A program made the position numbers and the translations under genes. The notes beneath the pieces were generated by a model. The model was not told where the DNA came from. It worked only from the letters and a program-made list of their open reading frames with translations, and made no database searches. Below are positions 26,372 through 35,128 of a stretch of DNA of 64,000 nucleotides, one piece after another. Positions within the stretch are counted from its first letter, which is position 1; every line of letters starts with the position of its first letter. Source of the DNA: Actinoplanes derwentensis (lineage in GTDB: Bacteria > Actinomycetota > Actinomycetes > Mycobacteriales > Micromonosporaceae); contig NZ_LT629758.1 of assembly GCF_900104725.1 (NCBI RefSeq), positions 1-64,000 on the forward strand, read 5' to 3'.

Positions 26372-27208
26372 TCAGGCCTTCACTCCGCCGGCGGCCAGGT
26401 CGACCTGCCAGTACCGCTGCAGGGTCAGGAACAGCGCTATCAGCGGAACGATCGACACCAGTGCGCCGGTGACGACGGCGGTGTACATGGCCGGCTGGGC
26501 GGCGCCCTGGTTGAGCAGGCCGCTCAGCCCGACCGTGATCGGGTAGAGCCGGTCGTCGCCGAGCATGATGTACGGCAGCATGAAGTTGTTCCAGATCGCC
26601 ACGAACTGGAACAGGAACACGGTCACCAGCCCGGTCCGCATCATCGGCAGTACCACCGTGCCGAAGGTGCGCCACTCTCCCGAGCCGTCGATCCGGGTCG
26701 CCTCCAGGATCTCGGTCGGCACCGACGCGGCCGCGAAGATCCGGGCCAGATAGATGCCGTACGGGCTGATGAAGCTGGGCAGCAGCACCGCCCAGTAGGT
26801 GTTGGTCATCCCGAGCTTGGCCAGCAGCAGGTACTGCGGGATGGCCAGGATGACGCCGGGCACCAGCACACCGGCCAGGATGATGTTGAAGGCCGCGCTC
26901 TTGCCGGGGAAGTCGAACTTGGCGAGCGCGTAACCGGCCATCGCCGAGACCAGCGTGGAGGCGGCGGCACCGACACCGGCGTAGAGAGCAGTGTTCGCCA
27001 TCCAGCGCCAGTACAGGCCGTCCCGGTAACCGTTCAGGTCCACCAGGTTGTCCCACAGGTGGGTGCTGGGCATCAGGGTGAACGTGGAGAACAGCTCACT
27101 GGAGCTCTTCGACGAGGCGATCAGCACCCAGAGCACCGGGAGCAGGCAGTAGGCGGCACCGAGGAGGAGCAGCACGGTGGCCAGTGTGCTGCGTTTGTTC
27201 TTAAGCAT
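26372..27208 (-). CDS. Galacto-oligosaccharide ABC importer permease (MalG type)
   Basis: This 278-residue CUT1 permease has six helices and the EAA-loop region in EATRIDGSGEWRTFGTVVLPMMRTGLV, which contacts the ATPase. It overlaps the preceding permease stop by one base. No ATPase gene is in the cluster, so a shared MsiK-type ATPase, common in actinobacteria, probably energises the importer; this is inferred. Confidence 0.92.
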   Translation of the reverse strand: MLKNKRSTLATVLLLLGAAYCLLPVLWVLIASSKSSSELFSTFTLMPSTHLWDNLVDLNGYRDGLYWRWMANTALYAGVGAAASTLVSAMAGYALAKFDFPGKSAAFNIILAGVLVPGVILAIPQYLLLAKLGMTNTYWAVLLPSFISPYGIYLARIFAAASVPTEILEATRIDGSGEWRTFGTVVLPMMRTGLVTVFLFQFVAIWNNFMLPYIMLGDDRLYPITVGLSGLLNQGAAQPAMYTAVVTGALVSIVPLIALFLTLQRYWQVDLAAGGVKA

Positions 27209-28179
27209 CAGTCCTCCTGGTTGAAGGCCCGGCGCCCGACGAGCTTCAGGAAGCCGAAGGACAGGATGAACGTGGCGAGCGCGATGATCACCGAGGTGGC
27301 GGCGGCCGCGTAGAGGTCGTTACGGGCGAACGCGTCCCGGTAGACCTTCATCAGCGGCGTCCACGTGGTCGAGATCGTGTTGGCCAGCGGGCGCAGCGTC
27401 ATCGGCTCGGCGAACACCTGCAGGGTGGCGATGAGCGAGAAGACGAAGGTCATCACCAGCGACGGCATCACGATCGGGATCTTGATGCGCCAGGCGATCG
27501 CGAGCTCCGAGGCGCCGTCGATGCGGGCCGACTCGTACAGGCTCGTCGGCACGGCACGCAGCGCCGTGTAGATGACGATCATGTTGAAGCCGGTGCCACC
27601 CCAGATCGCGATGTTCGCGACCGCCCACATCGTCAGACTGCTGGAGAGCAGGTTCGGCGCGGTGATCCCGACGGCCTCGAAGATGTCGGTGATCGGGCTG
27701 ACCCGGGGCAGGTAGAGGAAACCCCAGAGCAGCGAGGCGACCACGGCCGGCACCGCGTACGGCAGGAAGATCGAGATCCGGGCGAACTTACCGATCGACT
27801 CGCGGGTCCGGTTCGCGTCCAGCAGCAGGGCGAAGAGCAGAGCCAGACCGAGCATCGTGGGTACGACGATCAGGCCGTACGCCCCGACCCGGTACACACT
27901 GGGCAGGAAATCGGGATCGGTCAGCGACCGGGTGTAGTTGTCCAGCCCGGCCCAGATCTCGGTCCGCGACTTGGACCCGAGTCCCAGGCCACTCACCTTG
28001 ACCTTGCGCAGGCTCAGATAGCCGGCGTACACGATCGGCGCTGCCAGGAACGCGGCGAACAGGATCATGGCGGGGGCGAGGAACCCGTACGGAGTGCCGG
28101 TCCTCTTCGCCTTTCGGCGCCGGGGCGTGCCCGCCGTGGGCGCCGCGGTCTTCCTCGGTGCGGTGGTTGTCAGCGACAT
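27208..28179 (-). CDS. Galacto-oligosaccharide ABC importer permease (MalF type)
   Basis: The 323-residue protein starts at 28179 with AAAGGAAG upstream. A basic N-terminal tail of about 30 residues precedes the first helix. Six helices and the EAA loop ESARIDGASELAIAWRIKIPIVMPSLV identify a CUT1 permease. It sits between the binding protein and the second permease, as in ganSPQ operons. Confidence 0.92.
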   Translation of the reverse strand: MSLTTTAPRKTAAPTAGTPRRRKAKRTGTPYGFLAPAMILFAAFLAAPIVYAGYLSLRKVKVSGLGLGSKSRTEIWAGLDNYTRSLTDPDFLPSVYRVGAYGLIVVPTMLGLALLFALLLDANRTRESIGKFARISIFLPYAVPAVVASLLWGFLYLPRVSPITDIFEAVGITAPNLLSSSLTMWAVANIAIWGGTGFNMIVIYTALRAVPTSLYESARIDGASELAIAWRIKIPIVMPSLVMTFVFSLIATLQVFAEPMTLRPLANTISTTWTPLMKVYRDAFARNDLYAAAATSVIIALATFILSFGFLKLVGRRAFNQED

Positions 28180-28247
28180 CGCCGATTCTTCCTTTCGGAG
28201 CGCTCCGGGTGGGTACGAGGGGGGCTGGCACCCACCCGGAGACGAAC

Positions 28248-29561
28248 TCATCCGGCGACGGTGAACCCGGAGTTCTTCATGTCGTCGACGGTGGTCTTCT
28301 GCATGGTCGCCAGGGACTCGGTGAAGGCGGCGGCCTTCTTCGACTCGGCGGCCTTGGCGAAGGCGTCGTTGAACGCGCTGTAGGCGACGTTCACGTTCGG
28401 GCCGTAGGTGAACGGCGAGAGCTGCTTGGAGGCCTCACCGGCGATGGTGTAGTAGTCCGCCTGGTCCGCGAAGAACGCCGGCGGGGTGGTCAGCACACTG
28501 GTGGCGTCGTTGGAGGCCGGGTAGATGAACGCCGTGTCGGCGAGCAGCTTCAGCGACTCCGGGTCGCTGTTGAGCCAGGTGATGAACTGGGTGGCCTGCT
28601 TCTTGTGCTTCGACTGGGTCGTCACACTGGTGGCCGAACCGCCCCAGGCGCCGGTCTTCGGAGCCGCGGCGTCCCACTGCGGCATCGGGGCGGCCTTCCA
28701 CTTGCCCTTGGTGTCCTTGGCGCTGCCGTCGAGCACACCCGGGGCCCAGACCGCGCTGACCCAGCCGACCTGGGTGCCGTCGTTGAGGGCCGCGTTCCAC
28801 TCCGGGGTGTACATCGGCTTGTTGTCGATGACGCCCTTCTCCACCAGGCCACCCCAGTAGGAGGCGACCTTCTGGGTGGCCGCGTCGTTGATGTTGACGC
28901 TCCAGGCGTCCCCGTTCACACCCCACCAGGAGGCGCCGGCCTGCTGCGCGAGGCCGGTGAACAGACCCGCGTCGTTGGCCGAGAAGGTGCCCAGGTACTG
29001 CTTGGCGTCCGCCTTGTGGATCTTCTCTGCGGCGGCCGCGTAGTCGTCCCAGGTCTTCGGGGCCGCGATGCCGTTCTTCTCGAAGACGTCCGCGCGGTAG
29101 AAGAACATCAGCGGGCCGGAGTCCTGCGGGACACCGTAGGCCGCGTCCGAACCGAGGGAGACACCGCTCCACGCGCCGGCCGGGTACTTGTCCTTGATCG
29201 CGCCGACCTCGGCGGAGATGTCAGCGAGCGCGTCCGCGGAGACCAGCGTCGGCACCTTCTGGTACTCGGCCTGCATGATGTCCGGCGCGCCGGAACCCGC
29301 CTTGATCGCGGTCAGCAGCTTGGTGACGGCCGGGTCGCCGCCGTCCTGCTTGTTGACCGTGACCTGGATGTTCGGGTTCTTCGCGTTCCAGGCAGCCACG
29401 ACCTTGTCCATGTTCGGAGTCCAGGTCCAGTAGGTCAGCTCGACCTTCTCGTTGGGGTCGACGGCCCCCTCGTCCGAGGAATCGGTGCTGCTGCAGGCGG
29501 AGCCGGTGAACAAAGCCGCCGCGGCGAGAGCCGCCATCAGCGGTGCGAATTTAGTCTTCAT
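28248..29561 (-). CDS. Galacto-oligosaccharide ABC importer, binding lipoprotein
   Basis: The 437-residue CUT1 binding protein begins with a lipoprotein signal ending TGSAC (Cys at 23). It continues with KVELTYWTWTPNMDKVVAAWNAKNPNIQV, the normal start of family 1 sugar-binding proteins, and keeps the expected length. It is the first gene of the leftward galactan operon, under a promoter with TTGACA and an overlapping operator. The ligand is inferred from the GH53 and GH35 neighbours. Confidence 0.92.
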   Translation of the reverse strand: MKTKFAPLMAALAAAALFTGSACSSTDSSDEGAVDPNEKVELTYWTWTPNMDKVVAAWNAKNPNIQVTVNKQDGGDPAVTKLLTAIKAGSGAPDIMQAEYQKVPTLVSADALADISAEVGAIKDKYPAGAWSGVSLGSDAAYGVPQDSGPLMFFYRADVFEKNGIAAPKTWDDYAAAAEKIHKADAKQYLGTFSANDAGLFTGLAQQAGASWWGVNGDAWSVNINDAATQKVASYWGGLVEKGVIDNKPMYTPEWNAALNDGTQVGWVSAVWAPGVLDGSAKDTKGKWKAAPMPQWDAAAPKTGAWGGSATSVTTQSKHKKQATQFITWLNSDPESLKLLADTAFIYPASNDATSVLTTPPAFFADQADYYTIAGEASKQLSPFTYGPNVNVAYSAFNDAFAKAAESKKAAAFTESLATMQKTTVDDMKNSGFTVAG

Positions 29562-29630
29562 TGATCCTCCTTGATCGGCTTGGCCGAAAACGGGAAGCCG
29601 GAGACGGAAGCGTGTCGTTCAACACAACCC

Positions 29631-29646
29631 CTGTGACCGGTTACAG
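29631..29646. promoter_or_regulatory. LacI-type operator for the leftward galactan operon
   Basis: CTGTGACCGGTTACAG is a palindrome with one imperfect pair. It overlaps the -10 region of the leftward promoter. An identical copy lies 90 bp away. Confidence 0.85.
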
Positions 29647-29671
29647 TGCTGGTGTTACGGCGATGTGTCAA
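29643..29671 (-). promoter_or_regulatory. Promoter of the leftward galactan operon
   Basis: On the minus strand, TTGACA (29671-29666), a 17-bp spacer and CACTGT (29648-29643) form a good actinobacterial housekeeping promoter. The operator at 29631-29646 covers its -10 end. Confidence 0.6.
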
Positions 29672-29675
29672 GCCC

Positions 29676-29704
29676 TTGCGTCCGACCCGTTACGCCTGTG
29701 TATC
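29676..29704 (+). promoter_or_regulatory. Candidate promoter of the GH35 gene
   Basis: TTGCGT at 29676 and TGTATC at 29699 with a 17-bp spacer form a weak promoter candidate, back to back with the leftward promoter and 17 bp before the second operator. Confidence 0.45.
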
Positions 29705-29720
29705 GTTCGAGCCTGCCGGC

Positions 29721-29736
29721 CTGTGACCGGTTACAG
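29721..29736. promoter_or_regulatory. LacI-type operator for the GH35 gene
   Basis: An exact second copy of CTGTGACCGGTTACAG lies 24 bp upstream of the beta-galactosidase start and downstream of its promoter candidate. Confidence 0.85.
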
Positions 29737-29759
29737 TCAAACCAGCAAGGAGTGATCCC

Positions 29760-32084
29760 ATGTCGTGGCCTGAGCCGCTTTTTGTTCGCCACCAAGCCTG
29801 GGCGACTCCGCTGCGCCGGCCACGGATGAGCAACGCCGAGGACGTCACCTCCGGCCTGTCGCTCACCAGCCGTTACCTGACTCGCGACGGCGTTCCGGTC
29901 ATCCCGGTCTCCGGCGAACTGCACTACAGCCGGGTCCCCCGCGCGCGCTGGGCGGAACGACTGCGCCAGATGAAGGCCGGTGGGGTCACCGTCGTGGCCA
30001 CCTACCTGTTCTGGCTGCATCACCAGCCCACCCGCGAACAGGCCGCACGCTTCGACGGTGACCTCGACGTGGCCGCGTTCGTCGACCTCGCGGTCGAGAC
30101 CGGACTCGACGTGGTCCTGCGGATCGGCCCCTGGTGCCACGGCGAGACCCGCAACGGCGGCTTCCCCGACTGGGTCCAGCAGGCCCCGGTCCGGCACCGC
30201 ACCGACGACCCGTCGTACCTGGCGCTCGTCACCGAGTGGTTCGAGGCCATCGGTACGGCAGTGGCCCCGTCGATCGACAAGATCATCGGCATCCAGCTCG
30301 AGAACGAGCTGTACGACCAGCCGCAGCACCTGGTCACGCTCAAACGCCTGGCCCGCGAGGCCGGCCTGACCGCGCCACTCTGGACCGCCACCGCGTGGGG
30401 CGGCGCCGACCTGCCCGAAGACGAGGTCCTGCCCCTCTACGGCGGGTACGGCGACGGCTTCTGGGTCGACGCCGACGCCCCCTGGGACCCGACATTCCGG
30501 GACCATTACTTCTTCTCTCACGTATGGGATGATGCGGGCATCGGCGCTGATGTGCGGCGTGCTCAGGCGATCGAGGCCGCATCGGGTGGACCGCGCACCC
30601 CCTCGGACCAGTTCCCGGCCGCCACCTGCGAACTCGGCGGCGGCATGGCCACCGCGTACCACCGCCGCCCCCGCCCCGAAGCCCTCGACGTGGCCGCCAT
30701 CGCCCACTGCAAGATCGGCAACGGGTCGGCCTGGCAGGGCTACTACATGTACGCCGGCGGCACCAACCCCGGCCCCGGCCTGCAGGAATCACACGCCACC
30801 GGCTACCCCAACGACATCGCCCCCCTCGGGTACGACTTCCACGCCCCCATCGGCGAAGCCGGCACCCTCGCCCCCAGCCACGCCGAACTGCGCCGTCAGC
30901 ACGCGTTCCTGTCCGCTTTCGGGCACACCCTGGCGGAGATGCCGTCCAGCTTGCCGGAGGTGCGCCCGACCGGTGTCGAAGACTCGACGACACTGCGGTT
31001 CGCGCTGCGCAGCGACGGGACGAGCGGCTTCCTGTTCCTGTCCTGGCACCAGCCGCACTTCCCGCTGCCGGTGTACTCCGGCGCGCGGTTCCGGGTCGCT
31101 CTCGGTGCCGGCTCTGGCTCTGGTTTTGGCGCGGGCTCTGCTGCGGGTTCTGATTCCGGCCCGGTCGAGCTGGAGTTCCCGTCCCAGCCGGTCGACGTCC
31201 AGCCCGGCACCCTGGCCCGCTGGCCGCTCAACCTCACCCTCGGCGGGACCACCGTCACGTACGCCACGGCCTCGGCCCTGACCCTGCTCCCGGCCCCTCC
31301 CGGCGGCGTGCCGACCCTCGTCCTGATCGCCGAACCCGGCATCCCCACCGAAGTCGCCGTGTCCGAAACCGTTCACACCGTGACCCCCGGTTCCGGGCCG
31401 CTGGTCCTGGCCGGCCTGGACGTGCTGGTCCTGGCCGCCGAGACGGCCGGTGCGGTCTGGGTCACCGAGGACGGCGGCCGCCGCCTCTTCCTCAGCACCG
31501 ATGAACTGCAGTGGGACGCTTCCGGCGCGGTGACGGTCAAGGCTTCAAACCCCGCTGTGGTACGGGTATACCAGCCCACGCTCCGTGCCTTCACCGACCT
31601 GCCGGTCCCGCAGCCGTCGCCGGTCCCGCAGCCGTCGCACTCTCCGGTGACCGTCACCGAGATCCGACCGGCTGCCGCCACGGTCCCGGTCAGCTACGGC
31701 AAACACGACGGCCGCCCCTCGGCCCCGTCCCCCGAGGTGTTCGACGAGCTGGCCGCCGTCCACCGCCTGACCCTGCCCGCCTGGGCCGCCGACCCGTCCC
31801 ACGACGCGCTGCTGCACATCCGCTGGGCCGGCGACATCGGCGAACTCCGCGTCAACGGCACCCCGGTCACCGACCGCTACTGGGACGGCGCCACCTGGAC
31901 GGTCAACCTGACCGACATCGGCTACACCCCCGAAGCCGACCTGACCCTGCACCTGCTGCCGCTGGCCGCCGGTTCCCCGGTCTCGGTCCCCGCCGAGGTC
32001 CGCTCCCGCCTGACCGAGGCGGAAACCCAGCTGCTGTCCATCGAATCCATCGACCTGGTAGCCCGAACCACCACAACCCTGTAA
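29760..32084 (+). CDS. GH35 beta-galactosidase, probably cytoplasmic
   Basis: The 774-residue protein starts after AAGGAGTG and has no signal peptide. Its N-terminal barrel has the GH35 pattern VSGELHYSRVPRARWAERL, then GPWCHGETRNGGFPDW and IQLENEL with the acid/base Glu. The nucleophile Glu is probably in TCELGGG. Later beta-domains end with a jelly-roll-like region containing LHIRWAGDIGELRVNG. A Gly/Ser/Ala repeat (LGAGSGSGFGAGSAAGSDSG, about residues 448-467) and two PVPQPS repeats act as linkers. It would hydrolyse imported galacto-oligosaccharides to galactose. Confidence 0.92.
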   Translation: MSWPEPLFVRHQAWATPLRRPRMSNAEDVTSGLSLTSRYLTRDGVPVIPVSGELHYSRVPRARWAERLRQMKAGGVTVVATYLFWLHHQPTREQAARFDGDLDVAAFVDLAVETGLDVVLRIGPWCHGETRNGGFPDWVQQAPVRHRTDDPSYLALVTEWFEAIGTAVAPSIDKIIGIQLENELYDQPQHLVTLKRLAREAGLTAPLWTATAWGGADLPEDEVLPLYGGYGDGFWVDADAPWDPTFRDHYFFSHVWDDAGIGADVRRAQAIEAASGGPRTPSDQFPAATCELGGGMATAYHRRPRPEALDVAAIAHCKIGNGSAWQGYYMYAGGTNPGPGLQESHATGYPNDIAPLGYDFHAPIGEAGTLAPSHAELRRQHAFLSAFGHTLAEMPSSLPEVRPTGVEDSTTLRFALRSDGTSGFLFLSWHQPHFPLPVYSGARFRVALGAGSGSGFGAGSAAGSDSGPVELEFPSQPVDVQPGTLARWPLNLTLGGTTVTYATASALTLLPAPPGGVPTLVLIAEPGIPTEVAVSETVHTVTPGSGPLVLAGLDVLVLAAETAGAVWVTEDGGRRLFLSTDELQWDASGAVTVKASNPAVVRVYQPTLRAFTDLPVPQPSPVPQPSHSPVTVTEIRPAAATVPVSYGKHDGRPSAPSPEVFDELAAVHRLTLPAWAADPSHDALLHIRWAGDIGELRVNGTPVTDRYWDGATWTVNLTDIGYTPEADLTLHLLPLAAGSPVSVPAEVRSRLTEAETQLLSIESIDLVARTTTTL

Positions 32085-32096
32085 CCCACCAAGGCC

Positions 32097-32133
32097 AGGG
32101 GAGCGCGACTCACCGCCAGGGCCGCGCTCCCCT
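32097..32133 (+). terminator. Terminator of the GH35 gene
   Basis: An 11-bp perfect stem (AGGGGAGCGCG, 32097-32107, with 32123-32133) and a 15-nt loop follow the stop by 12 bp. The distal arm ends at the stop of the convergent yoeB gene. Confidence 0.75.
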
Positions 32134-32400
32134 TCACATCCCGCTGTAGTGCCCGGCGCAAGCAGCGATCTCGAGTACCTCGCCGCGAATCCGGTAGACG
32201 AGCCGGTGCTCCTCGTCGATTCGCCGGGACGACCAACCGGACATCAGTCCCCGCAGAATCTCCGGTTTGCCGAGGCCGACCGCTGCCGGATCGCGCTGGA
32301 TGTCAGCGATGAGGCGATTGATGCGGCGGACGGCCTTCGGGTCCTTCCACGAGGTGTAGTCCTCCCACCCTTCTGGGGTGAATTTGACGCTCAGTCTCAC
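32134..32400 (-). CDS. yoeB: YoeB-family mRNA interferase toxin
   Basis: The 88-residue RelE-superfamily toxin starts at a GTG inside the antitoxin stop (GTGA overlap). It keeps the YoeB features: WEDYTSWKD near the N-terminus, the GKPEILRG segment, WSSRRIDEEHRLVYRI with the catalytic Glu/Arg/His cluster, and the C-terminal aromatic in AGHYSGM. YoeB cuts mRNA at the ribosome. Coupling to the upstream antitoxin is standard. Confidence 0.92.
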   Translation of the reverse strand: MRLSVKFTPEGWEDYTSWKDPKAVRRINRLIADIQRDPAAVGLGKPEILRGLMSGWSSRRIDEEHRLVYRIRGEVLEIAACAGHYSGM

Positions 32401-32678
32401 GCTGCCGGAACCTTGGCGTCGCCGTCCGGGTCGATGAGCACGTGCTCCTCCAGAACGCCTTCCTCGGCGTGCGCGATGCTGTCCAGGAGTCGCCGGGTGC
32501 TGGCTGGGGTCCGGAGGAGGTGCAACGTCTCCCGCATCGAATTCCACTCGTCGAGCGAGACGATCACAACCGCCTTGCCGCCGCCTCGCGGGATGACGGT
32601 CTCCTCGGCGTCGTCGATCACCGCGTCCACCACCGCCGCCAAGTTCCGCCGAACTTCACTGATTGTCATGACCTTCAT
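32397..32678 (-). CDS. yefM: YefM-family antitoxin
   Basis: The 93-residue protein has the Phd/YefM N-terminal domain (MTISEVRRNLAAVVDAVIDD, then GKAVVIVSLDEWNSMRETLHLL). The C-terminal half, rich in acidic residues, would thread over the toxin. It is the first gene of the pair and normally binds its own promoter. Confidence 0.93.
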   Translation of the reverse strand: MKVMTISEVRRNLAAVVDAVIDDAEETVIPRGGGKAVVIVSLDEWNSMRETLHLLRTPASTRRLLDSIAHAEEGVLEEHVLIDPDGDAKVPAA

Positions 32679-32691
32679 GTTGTACCTCCAG

Positions 32692-32709
32692 ACGTACTAT
32701 AAAGCGTAC
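32692..32709 (-). promoter_or_regulatory. Promoter/operator of yefM-yoeB
   Basis: Two CGTAC boxes (32693-32697 and 32705-32709) flank a TATAGT hexamer on the minus strand (32701-32696) about 20 bp upstream of yefM. The boxes are a likely antitoxin binding site around the -10 element. Confidence 0.5.
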
Positions 32710-32724
32710 ATTTGGTCCGGCTAG

Positions 32725-32985
32725 TCAGTTGTTCCGCGCTGTCAGCAGCTTCTGCAGGCCGACGACATCCCGCTCCGGTCGCCGGAGAGCGTCGTCGAAC
32801 ATCTGCCATGAGTTCTCGTCCAGCAGGAACGCCTGCCGGTCTGCCGGCACATCAGCCGCCGCCTCGGTGACGACCTCGAGTGCGAACGCCGACACGCCCG
32901 CGCCCACGGCCTGACTCGCCGCCTCCAGAATCGCCTTCTGCCGGGTAGCCAACCGCGGGCGCGGCAGTTCCGTTTCCGCTTCCAC
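32725..32985 (-). CDS. DUF1778 (TacA-like) antitoxin, no toxin partner adjacent
   Basis: The 86-residue protein starts at a GTG. It matches the DUF1778 pattern: ATRQKAILEAASQAVGAGVSAFALEVVTEAA, then FLLDENSWQMFDDALRRPE. These are ribbon-helix-helix antitoxins that neutralise GNAT-type toxins acetylating tRNA. No GNAT gene follows; the next gene downstream is yefM, 46 bp away. The first residues lack the usual basic strand of the ribbon, so DNA binding may be weak. Confidence 0.75.
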   Translation of the reverse strand: MEAETELPRPRLATRQKAILEAASQAVGAGVSAFALEVVTEAAADVPADRQAFLLDENSWQMFDDALRRPERDVVGLQKLLTARNN

Positions 32986-33121
32986 GACCCGACCGTATGC
33001 AGAACGTACGCAAGTGGCCAGGTGGATCCCCCGTGCGTGACGGGGCGAAGAGTAACGAATGCGTCATGGGGTGAAGGCGGGGTCGTTACAGAGAGGGATG
33101 AGGCATAGTACTGTCCGTTTC

Positions 33122-35128
33122 ATGGGTGATGGTCGATCTTCTGCCGCTGGTATGGCGGAAGCGGAGGTCGCGTCGCCTGCCGTGCACTACGACGATGAGG
33201 AGCGGCCGGCCCGGCGGCTCGGCGGGCGGGTCGGGGCCGGGGTCTCGGTCGTCGCGTTCGGGGCTGCTCTACTCGTTCTCTGGCAGGTTTTCCGGCCGCT
33301 TGCTCAAGGTAGCCAGTACTACCTGATCGTCTTTCTCGCGGGGACGCTGCCGCTGTGCTTCCTGGCGTACAAATCGGGCTGGGGTAAAGGCCGGGAAGCG
33401 CCGACCGTGACCGACTGGATTCTCGCTGTCGCCGCGCTCGCCGTCTGTCTCTATCCCGTCGTGGGTGGCTACAACGCCTTCCTCGACCGGCAGGGGCTGC
33501 TCGAACCCGTCGACGTCGCCTTCGGCGCCATCCTTCTGATCCTGGTGGTCGAGGCCTGCCGCCGCACCACGGGGTGGGCGTTGCCCGTGGTCTGTCTCAG
33601 CTTCCTGTCGTACGGCTACTACGGTGGACTGTTGCCGCAGACCTGGCCGATCGCGCACGCGGGGCTGGACTTCGCGCAGATCGTGGACGCCCTCTACAAC
33701 TCGGGCAGCGGGTTCTACGGGACGCCGCTCGATGTCGCCGCCACCTACATCGTGCTGTTCACCATCTACGGTGCGGTGCTGGATCTGTCGGGGGCGAGCC
33801 GGTTCTTCGTGGACCTGTCGATGGCCGCGTTCAAGAAGTCGCGCAGTGCGGCGGGGCGGACCGCGGTGGCCGCCGGGTTCCTGCTGGGGACCGTGTCCGG
33901 GTCGGGGACCGCCACCGCTGTCAGTGTGGGCGCGGTGACCTGGCCGATGTTGCGCCGGGCCGGGTACCCGCCGGAGCAGGCCGGGGGCATGCTGGCCGCC
34001 GCCGGAGTGGGGGCGATCCTGTCGCCGCCGACGCTGGGGGCCGCCGCGTTCATCGTCGCCGAATACCTGAACGTCTCCTACCTGACGGTTCTCGGCTGGG
34101 CGATGATCCCGACGGTCCTCTACTACCTGGGCATCCTGCTCGCGGTGGAGATCGACGTGCGCCGGTTCGGGGTGCGCGCGGTCGACGCCCCACCGGCCAG
34201 CGCGTGGCGGCTGCTGGCCCGGTTCGGCTACCACTTCTCGTCGCTGATCGTCATCGTCGTGCTGCTCGCTCTGGGGCAGAGCGCGACCCGGGCGGTGGTG
34301 TACGCGACGATCCTCGCGGCAGCTCTCTCGTTCCTGGACCGGACGGCCTGGCTGACCCCGCCGAGGGTCTTCACGGCGCTGGCTGCCGGGGTGGGCGGGG
34401 TGCTGCCGGTGGTGGCCGTGTGTGCCGCCGCCGGGATCATCACCGCGACCACCACCAAGACCGGCCTCGGCGCCCAACTGGCATCACTGCTGGTCAACGG
34501 CGCGAAAGCGGTCACCGACGAACCGCAGCTGGTGCTGGCGCTGACCGTGGTGCTGGCCGCGATCGCCCTCGCCCTTCTCGGGCTCGCCATTCCGGTGACC
34601 GCGAGTTTCATCATCGGCTGGGTGATCATCGGCCCGGCGCTGCTCACGCTCGGTGTCCCGGCGCCAGCCGCGGCCATGTTCGTCTTCTACTACTCGGTGC
34701 TCTCCGAGGTCACCCCACCGACCGCCCTCGCCGCGGTCGGCGCGAGCGCGATCACCGGCGGTCGCGCGGTCCCGACCATGTGGCAGGCGCTGAAGTACGC
34801 GCTGCCCGCCTTCCTCGCCCCGATCGCGTTCGTGCTCACCCGCAACGGGGAGTTCCTGCTGGCCCGCGGGCCGTGGACCGGGGTGCTGTGGACGACTTTG
34901 GCAGCGGGGCTGGCGGTGCTGGCACTGGCGATCGCGACCGGCGGCTGGGTGCTCGGGGTGGGCCGGGCCGGTGTGCTGAGCCGGGTGCTCGCCGGGGTGG
35001 CCGGACTGCTGCTGCTCTACCTGGCACCGGTGACCGTCGCCGCCGGAGTCGCGGTGCTGGTGACGGCAGTACTGATAGCCGGTTTTCACAAGCTTGAAGT
35101 CCGCCCTGGCAACGGAGGAGAAGCATGA
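33122..35128 (+). CDS. TRAP transporter, fused 4TM/12TM permease (TAXI type)
   Basis: This protein of about 668 residues fuses the small DctQ-like and large DctM-like subunits, as is normal for TAXI systems. Conserved segments are GTVSGSGTATAVSVGAVTWP, AGGMLAAAGVGAILSPPTLG and SEVTPPTALAAVGASAI. Several starts are in frame; the ATG at 33122 is preferred because the next conserved residues begin about 35 codons later, with 33098 and 33152 as alternatives. It overlaps the binding-protein gene in ATGA. The substrate is probably an organic acid such as glutamate or another dicarboxylate, which is a family inference. Confidence 0.9.
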   Translation: MGDGRSSAAGMAEAEVASPAVHYDDEERPARRLGGRVGAGVSVVAFGAALLVLWQVFRPLAQGSQYYLIVFLAGTLPLCFLAYKSGWGKGREAPTVTDWILAVAALAVCLYPVVGGYNAFLDRQGLLEPVDVAFGAILLILVVEACRRTTGWALPVVCLSFLSYGYYGGLLPQTWPIAHAGLDFAQIVDALYNSGSGFYGTPLDVAATYIVLFTIYGAVLDLSGASRFFVDLSMAAFKKSRSAAGRTAVAAGFLLGTVSGSGTATAVSVGAVTWPMLRRAGYPPEQAGGMLAAAGVGAILSPPTLGAAAFIVAEYLNVSYLTVLGWAMIPTVLYYLGILLAVEIDVRRFGVRAVDAPPASAWRLLARFGYHFSSLIVIVVLLALGQSATRAVVYATILAAALSFLDRTAWLTPPRVFTALAAGVGGVLPVVAVCAAAGIITATTTKTGLGAQLASLLVNGAKAVTDEPQLVLALTVVLAAIALALLGLAIPVTASFIIGWVIIGPALLTLGVPAPAAAMFVFYYSVLSEVTPPTALAAVGASAITGGRAVPTMWQALKYALPAFLAPIAFVLTRNGEFLLARGPWTGVLWTTLAAGLAVLALAIATGGWVLGVGRAGVLSRVLAGVAGLLLLYLAPVTVAAGVAVLVTAVLIAGFHKLEVRPGNGGEA

